Below are positions 43,990 to 53,924 of a DNA stretch of 64,000 nt, piece by piece. The translations under genes and the position numbers were made by a program. Position 1 is the stretch's first letter. Each line of letters begins with the position of its first letter. Below the pieces are notes generated by a model. The model saw only the letters and a program-made list of their open reading frames with translations, did no database searches and was not told the origin of the DNA. Source of the DNA: Rheinheimera sp. (GTDB lineage Bacteria; Pseudomonadota; Gammaproteobacteria; Enterobacterales; Alteromonadaceae); assembly GCA_003543135.1 (NCBI GenBank), contig DPJG01000027.1:62001-126000 (forward strand). The letters are read 5' to 3'.

Positions 43990-45708
43990 ATGACTGTGGC
44001 TGAATCAACTTCAACTGAATTAACCTTAAGCAGCAATGACTTTGGCCATAGTGCCGAAGACAATGCGCAGCAGGAACAAAAGTCAGGCTTTTTGGGCTCG
44101 ATGGGCGGCATGGATATAGTGCGCCAGATGACACTGATCATTGCACTGACCATTTGTATCGCTATCGCCATTCTGATCATCCTGTGGGCGCGTGAACCGG
44201 AAATGCGTCCGCTTGGCACCTTTGAAACTTCTGAGCTTATTCAGCATCTGGATTATCTGGACGCGCAAAAAATTGAATACAAACTGGAAGGCAATGTGAT
44301 TTCAGTGCCTGGTGATAAATATCAGGACATCCGCCTGGGCTTAAGCCGCGCCGGTTTGCAAAAAGAAGCCAGTTCAGGTGAAGAAATTCTGATGAAAGAC
44401 AGTGGCTTTGGGGTCAGTCAGCGTCTGGAAATGGAAAGACTAAAACACAGCCGTGAACAACAGCTGGCCAGAACCATCGAAGAATTCCAGAGTGTGGCGC
44501 GTGCCAGAGTGTTATTGGCCATTCCAAAAGAAAACATTTTTGCCCGCACCGAAAAACAACCTTCAGCCACTGTCATGATCTCAGCCCGCGGCGGCAAAAC
44601 CATTAAAGACAGCGAAGTTGACGCTATTGTCGATTTAGTGGCTTCTGCAGTGCAGGGGCTGGAACCGTCCAAAGTCACAGTGACAGACCAAAATGGCCGT
44701 TTGCTCAATAGTGGCTCACAAGATGCCAGTTCTGCCCGTTCGCGCCGTGAATATGAAGTAGAACAAAAACGGGAAGAAGAATACCGCCAGAAAATTGACT
44801 CTATCCTGATCCCTGTGCTGGGCATCGATAATTACACCGCTCAGGTGGACTTACAGATGGATTTCACTACCACTGAACAAACGCAAAAACGTTTTAATCC
44901 GGATTTACCGGCCGTGCGCAGTGAAATGACCATTGAAGAAAACAGCGTCGGTGGTGGTTCTATGGGCATTCCAGGTGCCTTATCCAATCAGCCGCCGCTG
45001 GATTCTAATATTCCGGAAAAAGCCACTGATGGCAGCACGCCAGTGGTGCCTGGCCGCAACAGCAAAGAACAAACCCGTAATTATGAGCTCGATACCACCA
45101 TCAGCCATTCCACCCAACAATCGGGTGTGATTAAACGCTTAAGTGTATCAGTGGCTGTGGATTACAAAATGACGCCAGCCAGTGGTGATGAGCCGGCCAA
45201 AGCTGAACCCAGAACCCAGGCTGAAATTCAGAATATCCGCCGTTTGTTACAAGGTGGTATTGGTTTTGATGTGCAGCGCGGCGACACTATTGAAGTGGTG
45301 TCTGTGCCCTTTACCCGCGAAACTGTGGTGGCAGCTACCGAAGTGCCGATTTACGAGCAGGAATGGTTCTTACGGGTGGTCCGTCTGGCCCTTGGCGCCC
45401 TGGTGATTATCGTATTAATCCTGGCCATAGTGCGGCCAATGCTGAAGAAACTGATTTACCCTGAAGACACCACTGAATCTTATGATGAACATTCATTGTC
45501 GCGCGGTGTTGATTTAGGTGATGATACCATCGACATGCTGAGCAAAGAGTTTGACGTCAAGTCGGTTGGTTTTGCGCCGGACGGTACCCTGATGTTGCCG
45601 GACCTGCATGGTGACGAAGACTTATTAAAGGCGGTGCGTGCGCTGGTGGCGAACGAACCTGAACTGTCCTCACTGGTCGTGAAAAATTGGTTGGCTGAAG
45701 ATGAGTAA
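43990..45708 (+). CDS. fliF: MS-ring protein FliF
   Basis: A 572-residue inner membrane ring protein. It has two transmembrane segments, near residues 42-62 (LIIALTICIAIAILIILWA) and 455-475 (VRLALGALVIIVLILAIV), with a large periplasmic region containing the YscJ/FliF domain (QRLEMERLKHSREQQLARTI). The cytoplasmic tail ends VVKNWLAEDE, the FliG-binding end. Its 3' end overlaps fliG by 8 bp. Confidence 0.95.
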   Translation: MTVAESTSTELTLSSNDFGHSAEDNAQQEQKSGFLGSMGGMDIVRQMTLIIALTICIAIAILIILWAREPEMRPLGTFETSELIQHLDYLDAQKIEYKLEGNVISVPGDKYQDIRLGLSRAGLQKEASSGEEILMKDSGFGVSQRLEMERLKHSREQQLARTIEEFQSVARARVLLAIPKENIFARTEKQPSATVMISARGGKTIKDSEVDAIVDLVASAVQGLEPSKVTVTDQNGRLLNSGSQDASSARSRREYEVEQKREEEYRQKIDSILIPVLGIDNYTAQVDLQMDFTTTEQTQKRFNPDLPAVRSEMTIEENSVGGGSMGIPGALSNQPPLDSNIPEKATDGSTPVVPGRNSKEQTRNYELDTTISHSTQQSGVIKRLSVSVAVDYKMTPASGDEPAKAEPRTQAEIQNIRRLLQGGIGFDVQRGDTIEVVSVPFTRETVVAATEVPIYEQEWFLRVVRLALGALVIIVLILAIVRPMLKKLIYPEDTTESYDEHSLSRGVDLGDDTIDMLSKEFDVKSVGFAPDGTLMLPDLHGDEDLLKAVRALVANEPELSSLVVKNWLAEDE

Positions 45709-46732
45709 CGTAGAGAACAAACCGGCCTTTGATGTCGGCAAATTAGATGGCGTGGAGAAGGCCGCCATCCTGCTGCTGAGTTTATCGGAAGAAGACGCGG
45801 CGCAGATCTTAAAACATCTCGAACCCAAACAAGTGCAGAAGGTTGGTATGGCGATGGCGCAGATCGAAGATCTGAACCAGGCAAAAATCTCTGCGGTGCA
45901 CCGTTTGTTTATCGAGCAAATTCAGAACTTCAGCACCATCGGCTTCCAGAGTGAAGACTTTATCCGCCGTGCCTTAACAGCAGCGCTGGGTGAAGAAAAA
46001 GCTTCGAACCTGATTGACCAGATTATTCTGGGCGGTGGCGCTAAGGGTCTGGATTCACTGAAATGGATGGACTCCAAACAGGTGGCCAACATTATCCGCA
46101 ACGAACACCCGCAGATTCAGACCATTGTACTGTCGTACCTGGAGCCTGAGCAGTCGGCGGAGATTTTGTCGCAGTTCCCGGAAAAAGTGCGGCTGGATTT
46201 AACCATGCGCATTGCCAACCTGGAAGAAGTACAACCTGCTGCTTTGCAAGAATTAAACGAAATTATGGAGAAACAGTTTGCCGGTCAGGCGGGTGCCCAG
46301 GCGGCGAAGATGGGCGGCTTAAAAGCAGCGGCCGACATTATGAACTACCTCGATACCAATATCGAAGGTCAGCTGATGGATTCTATCCGCGAGCACGACG
46401 AAGAAATGGCACAACAAATCCAGGACTTAATGTTTGTGTTCGAAAACCTGCTGGAAGTAGACGACAGGGCAATCCAGGCCATTCTGCGCGAAGTACAGCA
46501 GGATGTGCTGATGAAGGCGCTCAAAGGCACAGACGACAATTTAAAAGAGAAAATTCTGAAGAATATGTCCAAACGGGCGGCGGAACTTTTGGCGGACGAT
46601 CTGGAAGCCATGGGGCCGGTACGGGTCAGCGAAGTGGAAACAGCCCAAAAAGAAATTCTGTCCACAGCGCGTCGTCTGGCCGATGCCGGCGAAATTATGC
46701 TCGGTGGTGGTGGTGGCGAAGACTTCCTGTAA
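45701..46732 (+). CDS. fliG: Motor switch protein FliG
   Basis: A 343-residue rotor protein that binds FliF and FliM and meets the stator. The N-terminal KAAILLLSLSEEDAAQILKH, the EHPQ motif (NIIRNEHPQIQTIVLSYL) and the C-terminal charged torque helix region (DDRAIQAILREVQQDVLMKA) are all present. Length is normal. A GC-rich hairpin (46742-46763) follows in the 73-bp gap to fliH. Confidence 0.95.
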   Translation: MSNVENKPAFDVGKLDGVEKAAILLLSLSEEDAAQILKHLEPKQVQKVGMAMAQIEDLNQAKISAVHRLFIEQIQNFSTIGFQSEDFIRRALTAALGEEKASNLIDQIILGGGAKGLDSLKWMDSKQVANIIRNEHPQIQTIVLSYLEPEQSAEILSQFPEKVRLDLTMRIANLEEVQPAALQELNEIMEKQFAGQAGAQAAKMGGLKAAADIMNYLDTNIEGQLMDSIREHDEEMAQQIQDLMFVFENLLEVDDRAIQAILREVQQDVLMKALKGTDDNLKEKILKNMSKRAAELLADDLEAMGPVRVSEVETAQKEILSTARRLADAGEIMLGGGGGEDFL

Positions 46733-46741
46733 GCCAAAGCA

Positions 46742-46763
46742 GGCAGTGGCGGGTGCCGCTGCC
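46742..46763 (+). other. Hairpin in fliG-fliH gap
   Basis: A 9-bp stem (GGCAGTGGC/GCCGCTGCC, one wobble) with loop GGGT and no T tract. It may stabilise or process the fliEFG message rather than end transcription. Confidence 0.55.
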
Positions 46764-46805
46764 TGAGCCCATACTGATCAGGTTCTATTTATTGAGTTGT
46801 AAGCC

Positions 46806-47699
46806 ATGAGCACCAATGCATTCCAACAAAAAAGGCCATTTAAACCTGAAGAAGGTGTGATGGATATTTTAAAAGACTGGCCTATGCCGGACGATGAGCA
46901 CCAGGGCGATCACAATTCAGACCATCAGGCTGACGACTTATCTGCACAGCACAATGCCAGGGCGCAGGTGCAATCGCCAGCCAGTCAGTATAAAACCAAC
47001 GCTTTTTATAAGATAAAACCTGAACCAGGCCGGCCCAAACCCAAAGTACAAGAAGAACTGACTGTTAAACCATTAACGGCAGAAGATATTGAAGAGATCC
47101 GTCAGGCCGCTTACGACGATGGTTTAGCCCAGGGAAAAGAAGAAGGTTTTAGCCAGGGTTATGCCGAAGGCCGCGAGCAGGGTTATCAGGACGGCATGCA
47201 ACAAGGCCAGGCCGAAGGCAAAAAACAAGGTCTGCAGGAAGGTGAAAGCCTTGTTCGCGAGCAATTAGCCCAGTTGCAGGGGCTGATTGAACAATTACAA
47301 AAACCTTTGCAAAAAGTCGATGCACAAGTGGAGCAGGCGCTGTTAACACTGAGCCTTGCTATGGCGGAAGCTGTGATTGGTGTTGAAGTCAAAACCAATC
47401 CACAGCTGATTTTGCAAACTTTGCGTCAGGCGGTCGATGCCTTGCCTTATCAGGCGGAAAAACTCACCATCAAATTGCATCCCGATGATTTAGCCGTGGT
47501 ACGCAGCCATTACACTGAGCAGGATTTAGCAGAACGGCAGTGGCAACTACGTGCAGAGCCTGCCTTTGAGCGTGGTGATTGTACTGTGGAATCGGCAGAG
47601 TCAACTGTTGATCGCAGTCTGAAATTAAGATTACAAAGCAGTTTGGAGCACTTTTTGCAGGAGCCTGTGCAAAGCCCGTCAGCACCGACGGAAGATTGA
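46806..47699 (+). CDS. fliH: Flagellar export regulator FliH
   Basis: A 297-residue peripheral export protein that holds the FliI ATPase. The central glycine-repeat helix (about 100-150), with GxxxG steps such as GFSQGYAEGREQGYQDGMQQ, is the FliH hallmark. The C-terminal domain (AEAVIGVEVKTNPQLILQTL) binds FliI. The N-terminal 90 residues are long and polar. FliI starts 27 bp after the stop. Confidence 0.93.
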   Translation: MSTNAFQQKRPFKPEEGVMDILKDWPMPDDEHQGDHNSDHQADDLSAQHNARAQVQSPASQYKTNAFYKIKPEPGRPKPKVQEELTVKPLTAEDIEEIRQAAYDDGLAQGKEEGFSQGYAEGREQGYQDGMQQGQAEGKKQGLQEGESLVREQLAQLQGLIEQLQKPLQKVDAQVEQALLTLSLAMAEAVIGVEVKTNPQLILQTLRQAVDALPYQAEKLTIKLHPDDLAVVRSHYTEQDLAERQWQLRAEPAFERGDCTVESAESTVDRSLKLRLQSSLEHFLQEPVQSPSAPTED

Positions 47700-47726
47700 C
47701 GCAGTGAGCCCACTGCAAGGATAGGC

Positions 47727-49064
47727 ATGAGCAGTTCAAGTCTGGCAGAGCGTCTGCTACAGCAACAACAACATATCAAACCGAATAAAGCCGTGGTGGC
47801 CGGCCGCCTGGTGCGGGTGGTTGGCCTGACGCTGGAGGCAACGGGCCTCAGTGCCGCTATAGGCCAAACCTGTGAAGTGGAAACCGCCGCCGGCCAGCTG
47901 CAGGCCGAAGTGGTGGGTTTTGCCAAAGACCGTATTTTCCTGATGCCCAAAGATGATGTGACAGGCGTCGTGCCTGGTGCACGGGTGACGCCTTTGCTTG
48001 GTTACAAAGGCGTACCGCTTAGTATGGCGCTGCTTGGTCGTGTCATAGACGGCGCCGGTAAACCACTGGATGGCCGTGGCCCTGTGCTTGCCAACGAATA
48101 CAGCACTGGTAAAAAAGCCCCGATTAACCCCTTGCAACGTCGTCCTATTAAACAGCCGCTGGACGTCGGCGTGCGTGCCATCAACAGCATTATTACTGTG
48201 GGCAAAGGCCAGCGGATGGGTCTGTTTGCCGGCTCAGGTGTGGGTAAATCTGTGCTACTCGGCATGATGACCCGCGGTACTGCTGCTGATGTGATAGTGG
48301 TGGGGCTGGTTGGTGAACGGGGCCGTGAAGTCAAAGAATTTATCGATGAGATTCTGGGCGATGAAGGGCGCAGGCGTGCTGTGGTGGTGGCCGCACCTGC
48401 CGATGTTTCGCCGCTGATGCGCCTCAAAGGTTGTGAAACTGCAGTACAGGTGGCTGAGTATTTTCGCGATCAAGGCCTGGATGTATTACTGCTGCTCGAT
48501 TCTGTGACCCGTTACGCCCAGGCGCAGCGGGAAATTGCCCTGGCGGTGGGCGAGCCACCGGCCACCAAAGGGTATCCGCCATCGGTGTTTGCCAAATTAC
48601 CTGCGCTGGTGGAGCGCGCAGGTAACGGCGCTGAAGGTCAGGGCTCTATCACGGCTTTTTATACCGTGCTGTCCGAAGGTGACGATTTACAGGATCCTAT
48701 TGCCGATGCCGCCCGTGCCATTCTGGATGGTCATATAGTGCTGTCGCGCCAGTTGGCCGACAGTGGCCATTTTCCGGCCATTGATATTGAAAAATCCATT
48801 AGCCGGGTGATGCCTGCTGTGACCAGCCAGGAACATCAGCTGCTGGCGCGTAGCATCAAACAGCTGTATGCCAGTTACAGTCAAAGCAAAGACCTGATAG
48901 CCATAGGTGCTTATGTCAAAGGCTCAGATCCAATGCTGGATCTGGCCATCAGCCTGATGCCAAAAATTAATAAATTCCTGCAGCAGGGCATGACAGATGT
49001 GGTGCCTTATGACGAAAGTCTGAGTCTGCTGTCGACCTTAGTACCCCAGGGTAGAGGAGTCTGA
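47727..49064 (+). CDS. fliI: Flagellum-specific ATPase FliI
   Basis: A 445-residue F1-like ATPase that powers early export. Walker A is in [15 protein letters not shown] (about 165-180), and Walker B is in [20 protein letters not shown]. The secretion-ATPase signature [16 protein letters not shown] is present. It sits between fliH and fliJ, 2 bp from fliJ. Confidence 0.96.
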   Translation: MSSSSLAERLLQQQQHIKPNKAVVAGRLVRVVGLTLEATGLSAAIGQTCEVETAAGQLQAEVVGFAKDRIFLMPKDDVTGVVPGARVTPLLGYKGVPLSMALLGRVIDGAGKPLDGRGPVLANEYSTGKKAPINPLQRRPIKQPLDVGVRAINSIITVGKGQRMGLFAGSGVGKSVLLGMMTRGTAADVIVVGLVGERGREVKEFIDEILGDEGRRRAVVVAAPADVSPLMRLKGCETAVQVAEYFRDQGLDVLLLLDSVTRYAQAQREIALAVGEPPATKGYPPSVFAKLPALVERAGNGAEGQGSITAFYTVLSEGDDLQDPIADAARAILDGHIVLSRQLADSGHFPAIDIEKSISRVMPAVTSQEHQLLARSIKQLYASYSQSKDLIAIGAYVKGSDPMLDLAISLMPKINKFLQQGMTDVVPYDESLSLLSTLVPQGRGV

Positions 49065-49066
49065 TC

Positions 49067-49519
49067 ATGGCATTAGCACAGTTACAACTGCTGGCCAAAG
49101 TGCAGCGCGAAAAAGAAGACAAACTGCAGGCGCTTTATATTCAGGCACAACAATTTGCCAAAAATCAGCAGGATAAATATGACGGTCTGGCCAATTACCG
49201 CACCGACTATATCCGCCAGAGCCAGCAGCGCGGGATGCAGGGTGTACAAAGCCGCCAGTTTAACCAGTACCTGGCTTTTATTACCAAGCTGGATCAGGCG
49301 CTGGAACAACAAAACATGCAGGTGCAACAAGCCAAAAAAGTGGCGGAAACCCGGCGCGTCAACTGGATTCTGCTGCAGCGTAAACGCAAAGCCATTGATT
49401 TGTTGATTGAAAAAGAGCTGGAAAAAATGGCCATCAAAGCACAAAAACAAGAACAAAAAATGCTGGATGAAATTGCCACCCAACAGTTTTTCCGCAATTT
49501 GCACAGCGAAGCAGGTTAA
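49067..49519 (+). CDS. fliJ: Flagellar export protein FliJ
   Basis: A 150-residue coiled-coil protein, rich in Gln, Lys and Ala, matching FliJ by size, helix pattern (QLLAKVQREKEDKLQALYIQ) and position after fliI. FliJ is the central stalk of the FliI ring and links it to FlhA. It is the last gene before a 222-bp gap preceding fliK. Confidence 0.92.
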   Translation: MALAQLQLLAKVQREKEDKLQALYIQAQQFAKNQQDKYDGLANYRTDYIRQSQQRGMQGVQSRQFNQYLAFITKLDQALEQQNMQVQQAKKVAETRRVNWILLQRKRKAIDLLIEKELEKMAIKAQKQEQKMLDEIATQQFFRNLHSEAG

Positions 49520-49594
49520 TTGTCGGGCAAAAGAAGCCTTGGGCCAGTCACGGTAAAACCTGCGTTCTACAAAGCATCTGTAAATTTTTTCAGC

Positions 49595-49613
49595 TCTGGC
49601 GCGATTTTTGAAT
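49595..49613 (+). promoter_or_regulatory. Imperfect sigma-54-like site before fliK
   Basis: TGGCGCGATTTTTGAA has GG at 49598-49599, ten bases, then GA instead of GC at 49610-49611. It lies in the 222-bp gap between fliJ and fliK. The -12 change makes function uncertain. Confidence 0.35.
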
Positions 49614-49741
49614 AGCTTTTAACACAAACAGGTTCGGCACTTTTACAGAGCAACAGCAAAACGCCCACAGGCGGCAAGCATCAAGGTTCTGTATTGCAGA
49701 TTGCACCAACACCTGACGAGTTCAGGTTTATGGGAGTTCAG

Positions 49742-51769
49742 ATGAGTATCGATATGCAGTTTTCTTTGTTAAGCAGTGACTTAGATGCAGCTCCTTCCGG
49801 TTCAGCCCGAGCCCGTGGCAGCGATGCCGACAATGGGTTTGCTGAGGCATTTGACGAGCAGCTGCAACAGGTAAACGACGCCGAATCGGCCAGAGCTTCA
49901 GGTAAAAATCAGCAGCCTGCGGGGCAGGAAGTTGCCACTTCGCAAAAAGCTCAGTCTGACCTTGCCGCAACTGTAACAGCCGATACTTCTTCTGGTAAAG
50001 AAGTGTCTGCAGAGCCGGCGTCACAACTGTCGCCTCTTAACCTGCTGTCTGAAACGGAAGAAGGAACTGGTAAGTCCGGCAATATGGAGGCAGGCATCGA
50101 GGCCGAACGGGCCGCTTCGTTATTTCAGTTAATTGCCAGATCGCGTGATTACGCCGCTGAACTGGAGCCGGCGGCCAGGGGCACTATGGCACAAAATAGT
50201 GCTGAGATCGCTGCCGATAGTGCGAACGCTGGCACAGCTGATGAAGCGGCGCTGTTGCTGGAGCAGCTGCAACAACCAGAACAACTGAATACTGAACTGA
50301 ATGCAGCTCAGCTGAAAACAGCATCTGCTGCAACTGATATCAGCGGTCAGGAAGAAACAAACAGCCTGACACTACAGGCGTTATATGTGTCAAGCGAGGC
50401 CGGAACTGACGCAGCTGCGGACAACACAGCACAGAATACAACAGAGCAAGCCCTGACACAGCAAACTGCAATACAGCAAAAGTTGGCAGAGCAGAGCACT
50501 GCACAACAACATACCGATCAGCAAAACACTAAGACACAAGCAGGTCAGTCTTCGACATCAGCAGCCGACTTATCTGTACAAGCTGCACAGTCAACTGAGG
50601 CTCTAAAGCTGCAATCTGAACTGCAGGGGGATGCTGGTGCAAAAGCAGCTGAGAGTGTCGCGCCTGAGCTTGCTGGAACCCGTCAGGATGGCAACCCGGG
50701 TGCCCTGAGCCGGGCAGAAAAATTCTTTGCTGAGCAAGGCATGCCAGAGCAGAAAGAACAACAACTGACTGAACTTAGCCGGCTGGAGTCAGAAACCACA
50801 GCAGGTCAGACCCAGCCGCAGTTGGCAAAAACAGCAGAACAACAAGCCGCCAGTGTTTTGAGCAACAGCCAGAATCCGGTTAGCGCTCAGCAGGGCGCAG
50901 CAGAAACTGTCAGCACTGATGGTGCACAATTGACCGAGCAGAACCAACTGGCCGCTACATTGCTGGGTCAAATGCCCGGCCCGGTGTCTGGTAAAGACAA
51001 AAATAAAGGCATGACAGCGGCCTTTGCTGAATTTCAGAAATCGGCCAATGCTGCATTAGCACAACAACAAAAACAGCAGCAACAAAACGAAGCACAATAC
51101 AGCACAGTACCTGGTAAGGCCGGTGCTGAAGCTGCGGTAGCAGAAACGCTGACCGCAGCGATGCAGATGCCGCAGCAGGAAGGCGCAGCTGTGCCGGTGT
51201 TGGCTGCAACTGACAAATCTTTGGCGGCAACTTCGGCTTTTAATCAGGCGGGGTCTCAGTCTGGCTCGCAGCAGGGGGCTCAGCAGCACAGCAGTTTTAG
51301 CCAGATTTTAGCGACAAAACAGGCTGATCAGCAGATCCAAACCCAGCCGGCGTTATCTTTGCTCGAACCCAATGCCGCCACTCAGCTCAAAGAGCGGGTG
51401 ATGTATCAGGTGAATCAAAAAATTCAGAGTGCCGACATCCGGTTAACGCCGGAAGATCTGGGCTCAGTGCAAATTAAAATAAATCTGCAGCAGGAGCAGT
51501 TGTCGGTGCAATTTGTGGTGCAACAAAGTGCCGCCAAAGAAGCGCTGGAACAACAAATGCCCAGATTAAAAGAATTGCTGCAGGAGCAAGGCATGGCGCT
51601 GACCGATGGTCAGGTACATCAGCAGCAGGGTGAGCAGCATCAGCAGCAGGATGAAAGACGTACGACCGGCCGTGGCAATACTTCTGGTCATTCGCAGCCA
51701 GAAGATGAAGACGTGCAGCATCAGGTGCAGGTCGCAGTGTCTGACCGGATGGTGGATTATTACGCATAA
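49742..51769 (+). CDS. fliK: Hook-length control protein FliK
   Basis: A 675-residue protein, longer than the roughly 400-residue enterobacterial FliK. The N-terminal 540 residues are very rich in Gln, Ala, Ser and Thr and probably disordered, acting as a molecular ruler. The C-terminal FliK domain (about 540-625) contains LTPEDLGSVQIKINLQQEQL, the type III export switch. It is followed by a Gln/His-rich tail. I chose ATG 49742 because GGGAG is 5 bp upstream; upstream in-frame starts at 49694 (TTG) and 49730 lack this spacing. Confidence 0.9.
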   Translation: MSIDMQFSLLSSDLDAAPSGSARARGSDADNGFAEAFDEQLQQVNDAESARASGKNQQPAGQEVATSQKAQSDLAATVTADTSSGKEVSAEPASQLSPLNLLSETEEGTGKSGNMEAGIEAERAASLFQLIARSRDYAAELEPAARGTMAQNSAEIAADSANAGTADEAALLLEQLQQPEQLNTELNAAQLKTASAATDISGQEETNSLTLQALYVSSEAGTDAAADNTAQNTTEQALTQQTAIQQKLAEQSTAQQHTDQQNTKTQAGQSSTSAADLSVQAAQSTEALKLQSELQGDAGAKAAESVAPELAGTRQDGNPGALSRAEKFFAEQGMPEQKEQQLTELSRLESETTAGQTQPQLAKTAEQQAASVLSNSQNPVSAQQGAAETVSTDGAQLTEQNQLAATLLGQMPGPVSGKDKNKGMTAAFAEFQKSANAALAQQQKQQQQNEAQYSTVPGKAGAEAAVAETLTAAMQMPQQEGAAVPVLAATDKSLAATSAFNQAGSQSGSQQGAQQHSSFSQILATKQADQQIQTQPALSLLEPNAATQLKERVMYQVNQKIQSADIRLTPEDLGSVQIKINLQQEQLSVQFVVQQSAAKEALEQQMPRLKELLQEQGMALTDGQVHQQQGEQHQQQDERRTTGRGNTSGHSQPEDEDVQHQVQVAVSDRMVDYYA

Positions 51770-51864
51770 CAGGTTATCAAACAGCGCTCTGGCACAATCT
51801 TGATTGCGTTTGCCAGGACAAGCGGTAAATAATAGCAAAAAACCGCAACTGAACCGGAGTTCAC

Positions 51865-52401
51865 ATGGCTGCTGAAAAAGATTTGCAAATCGCTGATGGC
51901 GGAGCAAAAAAGAAAAAAATGATCATCATTGCCGCGGCAGTGGTGGTGTTGGGGGCGGGCGCTGGTGGTTATTTTGCATTCAGTGGTGGTGATGCCCCTG
52001 AATCAACGCCGGCTGCGGCGGCAGATGCCCCGGCGGCAGAAGGTGAAGTTGCTGCAGCTCCTGCGGCTTCAGGCGAACTGGGCACAGCGCTTTATGTGTC
52101 GATGCCGAGGCCATTTGTATTTAACGTGCCAGGCGCTTCGCGTGACCGGCTGGTGCAAATTAAGGTGCAGGTGCTGGTGCGGGGCAGCAACAACGAAGAA
52201 ATTGCCAAACAGCATATTCCATTAATGGAAAGCACCATGCTCAGAACTTTTAGTAAAGCCAATGCAGATGATCTGGTCACTGCTGCCGGCAAAGACACTT
52301 TAAAAGCGGCGGCACTGAAAGATGTGCAGGAAGCGCTGATTGGAGTGGCGGGCAGCCCGATAGTGGAAGAGATCCTGTTTACCGGTTTTGTAATGCAATA
52401 A
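51865..52401 (+). CDS. fliL: Flagellar basal body-associated protein FliL
   Basis: A 178-residue single-pass inner membrane protein. The transmembrane segment is near residues 20-40 (MIIIAAAVVVLGAGAGGYFAF), after a Lys-rich cytoplasmic start. An Ala/Pro-rich linker and the periplasmic FliL domain (YVSMPRPFVFNVPG) follow, ending VEEILFTGFVMQ. FliL forms rings around stator units and affects torque. FliM follows after 30 bp. Confidence 0.92.
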   Translation: MAAEKDLQIADGGAKKKKMIIIAAAVVVLGAGAGGYFAFSGGDAPESTPAAAADAPAAEGEVAAAPAASGELGTALYVSMPRPFVFNVPGASRDRLVQIKVQVLVRGSNNEEIAKQHIPLMESTMLRTFSKANADDLVTAAGKDTLKAAALKDVQEALIGVAGSPIVEEILFTGFVMQ

Positions 52402-52431
52402 GTCTGAGCATGCAGACAGAGGGTAACCAAC

Positions 52432-53526
52432 TTGACTGATTTACTGTCACAAGACGAAATAGACGCGCTACTGCATGGTGTTGATGACGTCGAAGAAGAA
52501 GAAATAGAGGACGGTTCCGGCCCTGGCGGTCGTTCTGCCCTTGAATACGATTTTTCTTCTCAGGACCGTATCGTCCGTGGCCGGATGCCAACGCTGGAAA
52601 TGGTGAACGAGCGTTTTGCCCGCCATATGCGGATCAGCTTGTTTAACATGATGCGCCGCACCGCCGAGGTATCGATCAACGGTGTGCAGATGATCAAGTT
52701 TGGTGAATACGTGCACACGCTCTTTGTGCCAACCAGTTTAAATATGGTGCGCTTCCGTCCACTCAAAGGCACGGGCCTCATTACGATGGAAGCCCGTCTG
52801 GTGTTTATTCTGGTGGACAACTTTTTTGGTGGTGACGGTCGTTATCACGCCAAAATTGAAGGCCGGGAATTTACGCCGACCGAACGCCGTATTATCCAGA
52901 TGCTGCTCAAATTGATTTTTGAAGACTACAAAGAAGCCTGGGCGCCGGTGATGGACGTTTCTTTTGAATATCTGGATTCAGAAGTCAACCCGGCGATGGC
53001 CAACATTGTCAGCCCGACCGAAGTGGTGGTGATCAGCTCCTTCCATATTGAACTGGACGGTGGTGGTGGGGACTTCCACGTGGCCCTGCCTTATTCAATG
53101 CTGGAGCCTATCCGCGAACTGCTGGACGCCGGTGTCCAAAGTGACAAAGAAGACACCGATTTGCGCTGGAGTAAGGCGCTGCGCGACGAAATTATGGATG
53201 TGAAGGTAAACCTCAGCACCAAAATGATGGACGTGGAGCTGACGCTGGAGCAGGTGATGAATATGCAGCCCGGCGACATTATTCCGGTGGAAATTCCGGA
53301 ACACATCACGGTGCTGATTGAAGATTTACCGACTTACCGCGCCAAAATGGGCCGCTCCCGCGACAATGTGGCGCTGAAAATTATTGAGAAGATTAAACGA
53401 CCAGAGTCGGTTAAATCTGAAATGCATGTATTTACCAAAGGTGGCCGTCGTTTAGACAGTGACGCCGATATCAGTGAATTAGAAGCAGATTTGATCTTAT
53501 CTGAACAACCAGAGGACAGATGGTAA
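52432..53526 (+). CDS. fliM: Motor switch protein FliM
   Basis: A 364-residue C-ring protein. The start is TTG at 52432, giving MTDLLSQDEIDALLHGVDDV, the conserved CheY-P-binding N-terminus of FliM; GAGGG lies 8 bp upstream. The middle CheC-like domain includes GRMPTLEMVNERFARHMRIS, and the C-terminal SpoA-like domain follows. Its stop codon overlaps the fliN ATG by one base. Confidence 0.95.
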   Translation: MTDLLSQDEIDALLHGVDDVEEEEIEDGSGPGGRSALEYDFSSQDRIVRGRMPTLEMVNERFARHMRISLFNMMRRTAEVSINGVQMIKFGEYVHTLFVPTSLNMVRFRPLKGTGLITMEARLVFILVDNFFGGDGRYHAKIEGREFTPTERRIIQMLLKLIFEDYKEAWAPVMDVSFEYLDSEVNPAMANIVSPTEVVVISSFHIELDGGGGDFHVALPYSMLEPIRELLDAGVQSDKEDTDLRWSKALRDEIMDVKVNLSTKMMDVELTLEQVMNMQPGDIIPVEIPEHITVLIEDLPTYRAKMGRSRDNVALKIIEKIKRPESVKSEMHVFTKGGRRLDSDADISELEADLILSEQPEDRW

Positions 53527-53924
53527 TGGCTGACGATAAAGACACCATGGACGAATGGGCAGCGGCTTTAGCCGAAGCCGAAGGCGCGAGCGCTGGAGAC
53601 GGTGCTGAGCCGGTTGAACTGGAAGAATTACAGGAAGAACGAGCGCCGATTTCGGCTGATGAAAAACGCAAACTGGATACCATTTTAGATATTCCGGTGA
53701 CCATTTCGATGGAAGTGGGGCGGGCTAAAATCAGTATCCGTAACCTGCTGCAATTAAACCAGGGGTCTGTGGTGGAGCTGGAGCGGGTGGCCGGTGAGCC
53801 TTTGGATGTGCTGGTGAACGGCACCCTGATCGCCCACGGTGAAGTGGTTGTGGTGAACGATAAATTTGGTATTCGTTTAACTGACGTCATCAGTCAGATT
53901 GAACGGATTAAGAAGTTACGCTGA
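53526..53924 (+). CDS. fliN: Motor switch protein FliN
   Basis: A 132-residue C-ring protein. The C-terminal SpoA domain (about 55-130) has LDIPVTISMEVGRAKISIRN and LDVLVNGTLIAHGEVVVVND. The N-terminal 50 residues are acidic. I prefer ATG 53526 (MADDKD), with AGAGGA 9 bp upstream, over ATG 53520, which is only 3 bp from it. The stop shares a base with the fliO start (TGATG). Confidence 0.95.
   Translation: MADDKDTMDEWAAALAEAEGASAGDGAEPVELEELQEERAPISADEKRKLDTILDIPVTISMEVGRAKISIRNLLQLNQGSVVELERVAGEPLDVLVNGTLIAHGEVVVVNDKFGIRLTDVISQIERIKKLR

Noticed and set aside
51795-51818. Sigma-54-like TGGCACAATCTTGAT before fliL
   Set aside because: The -12 dinucleotide is not GC at the ten-base spacing, so I do not call it a promoter.
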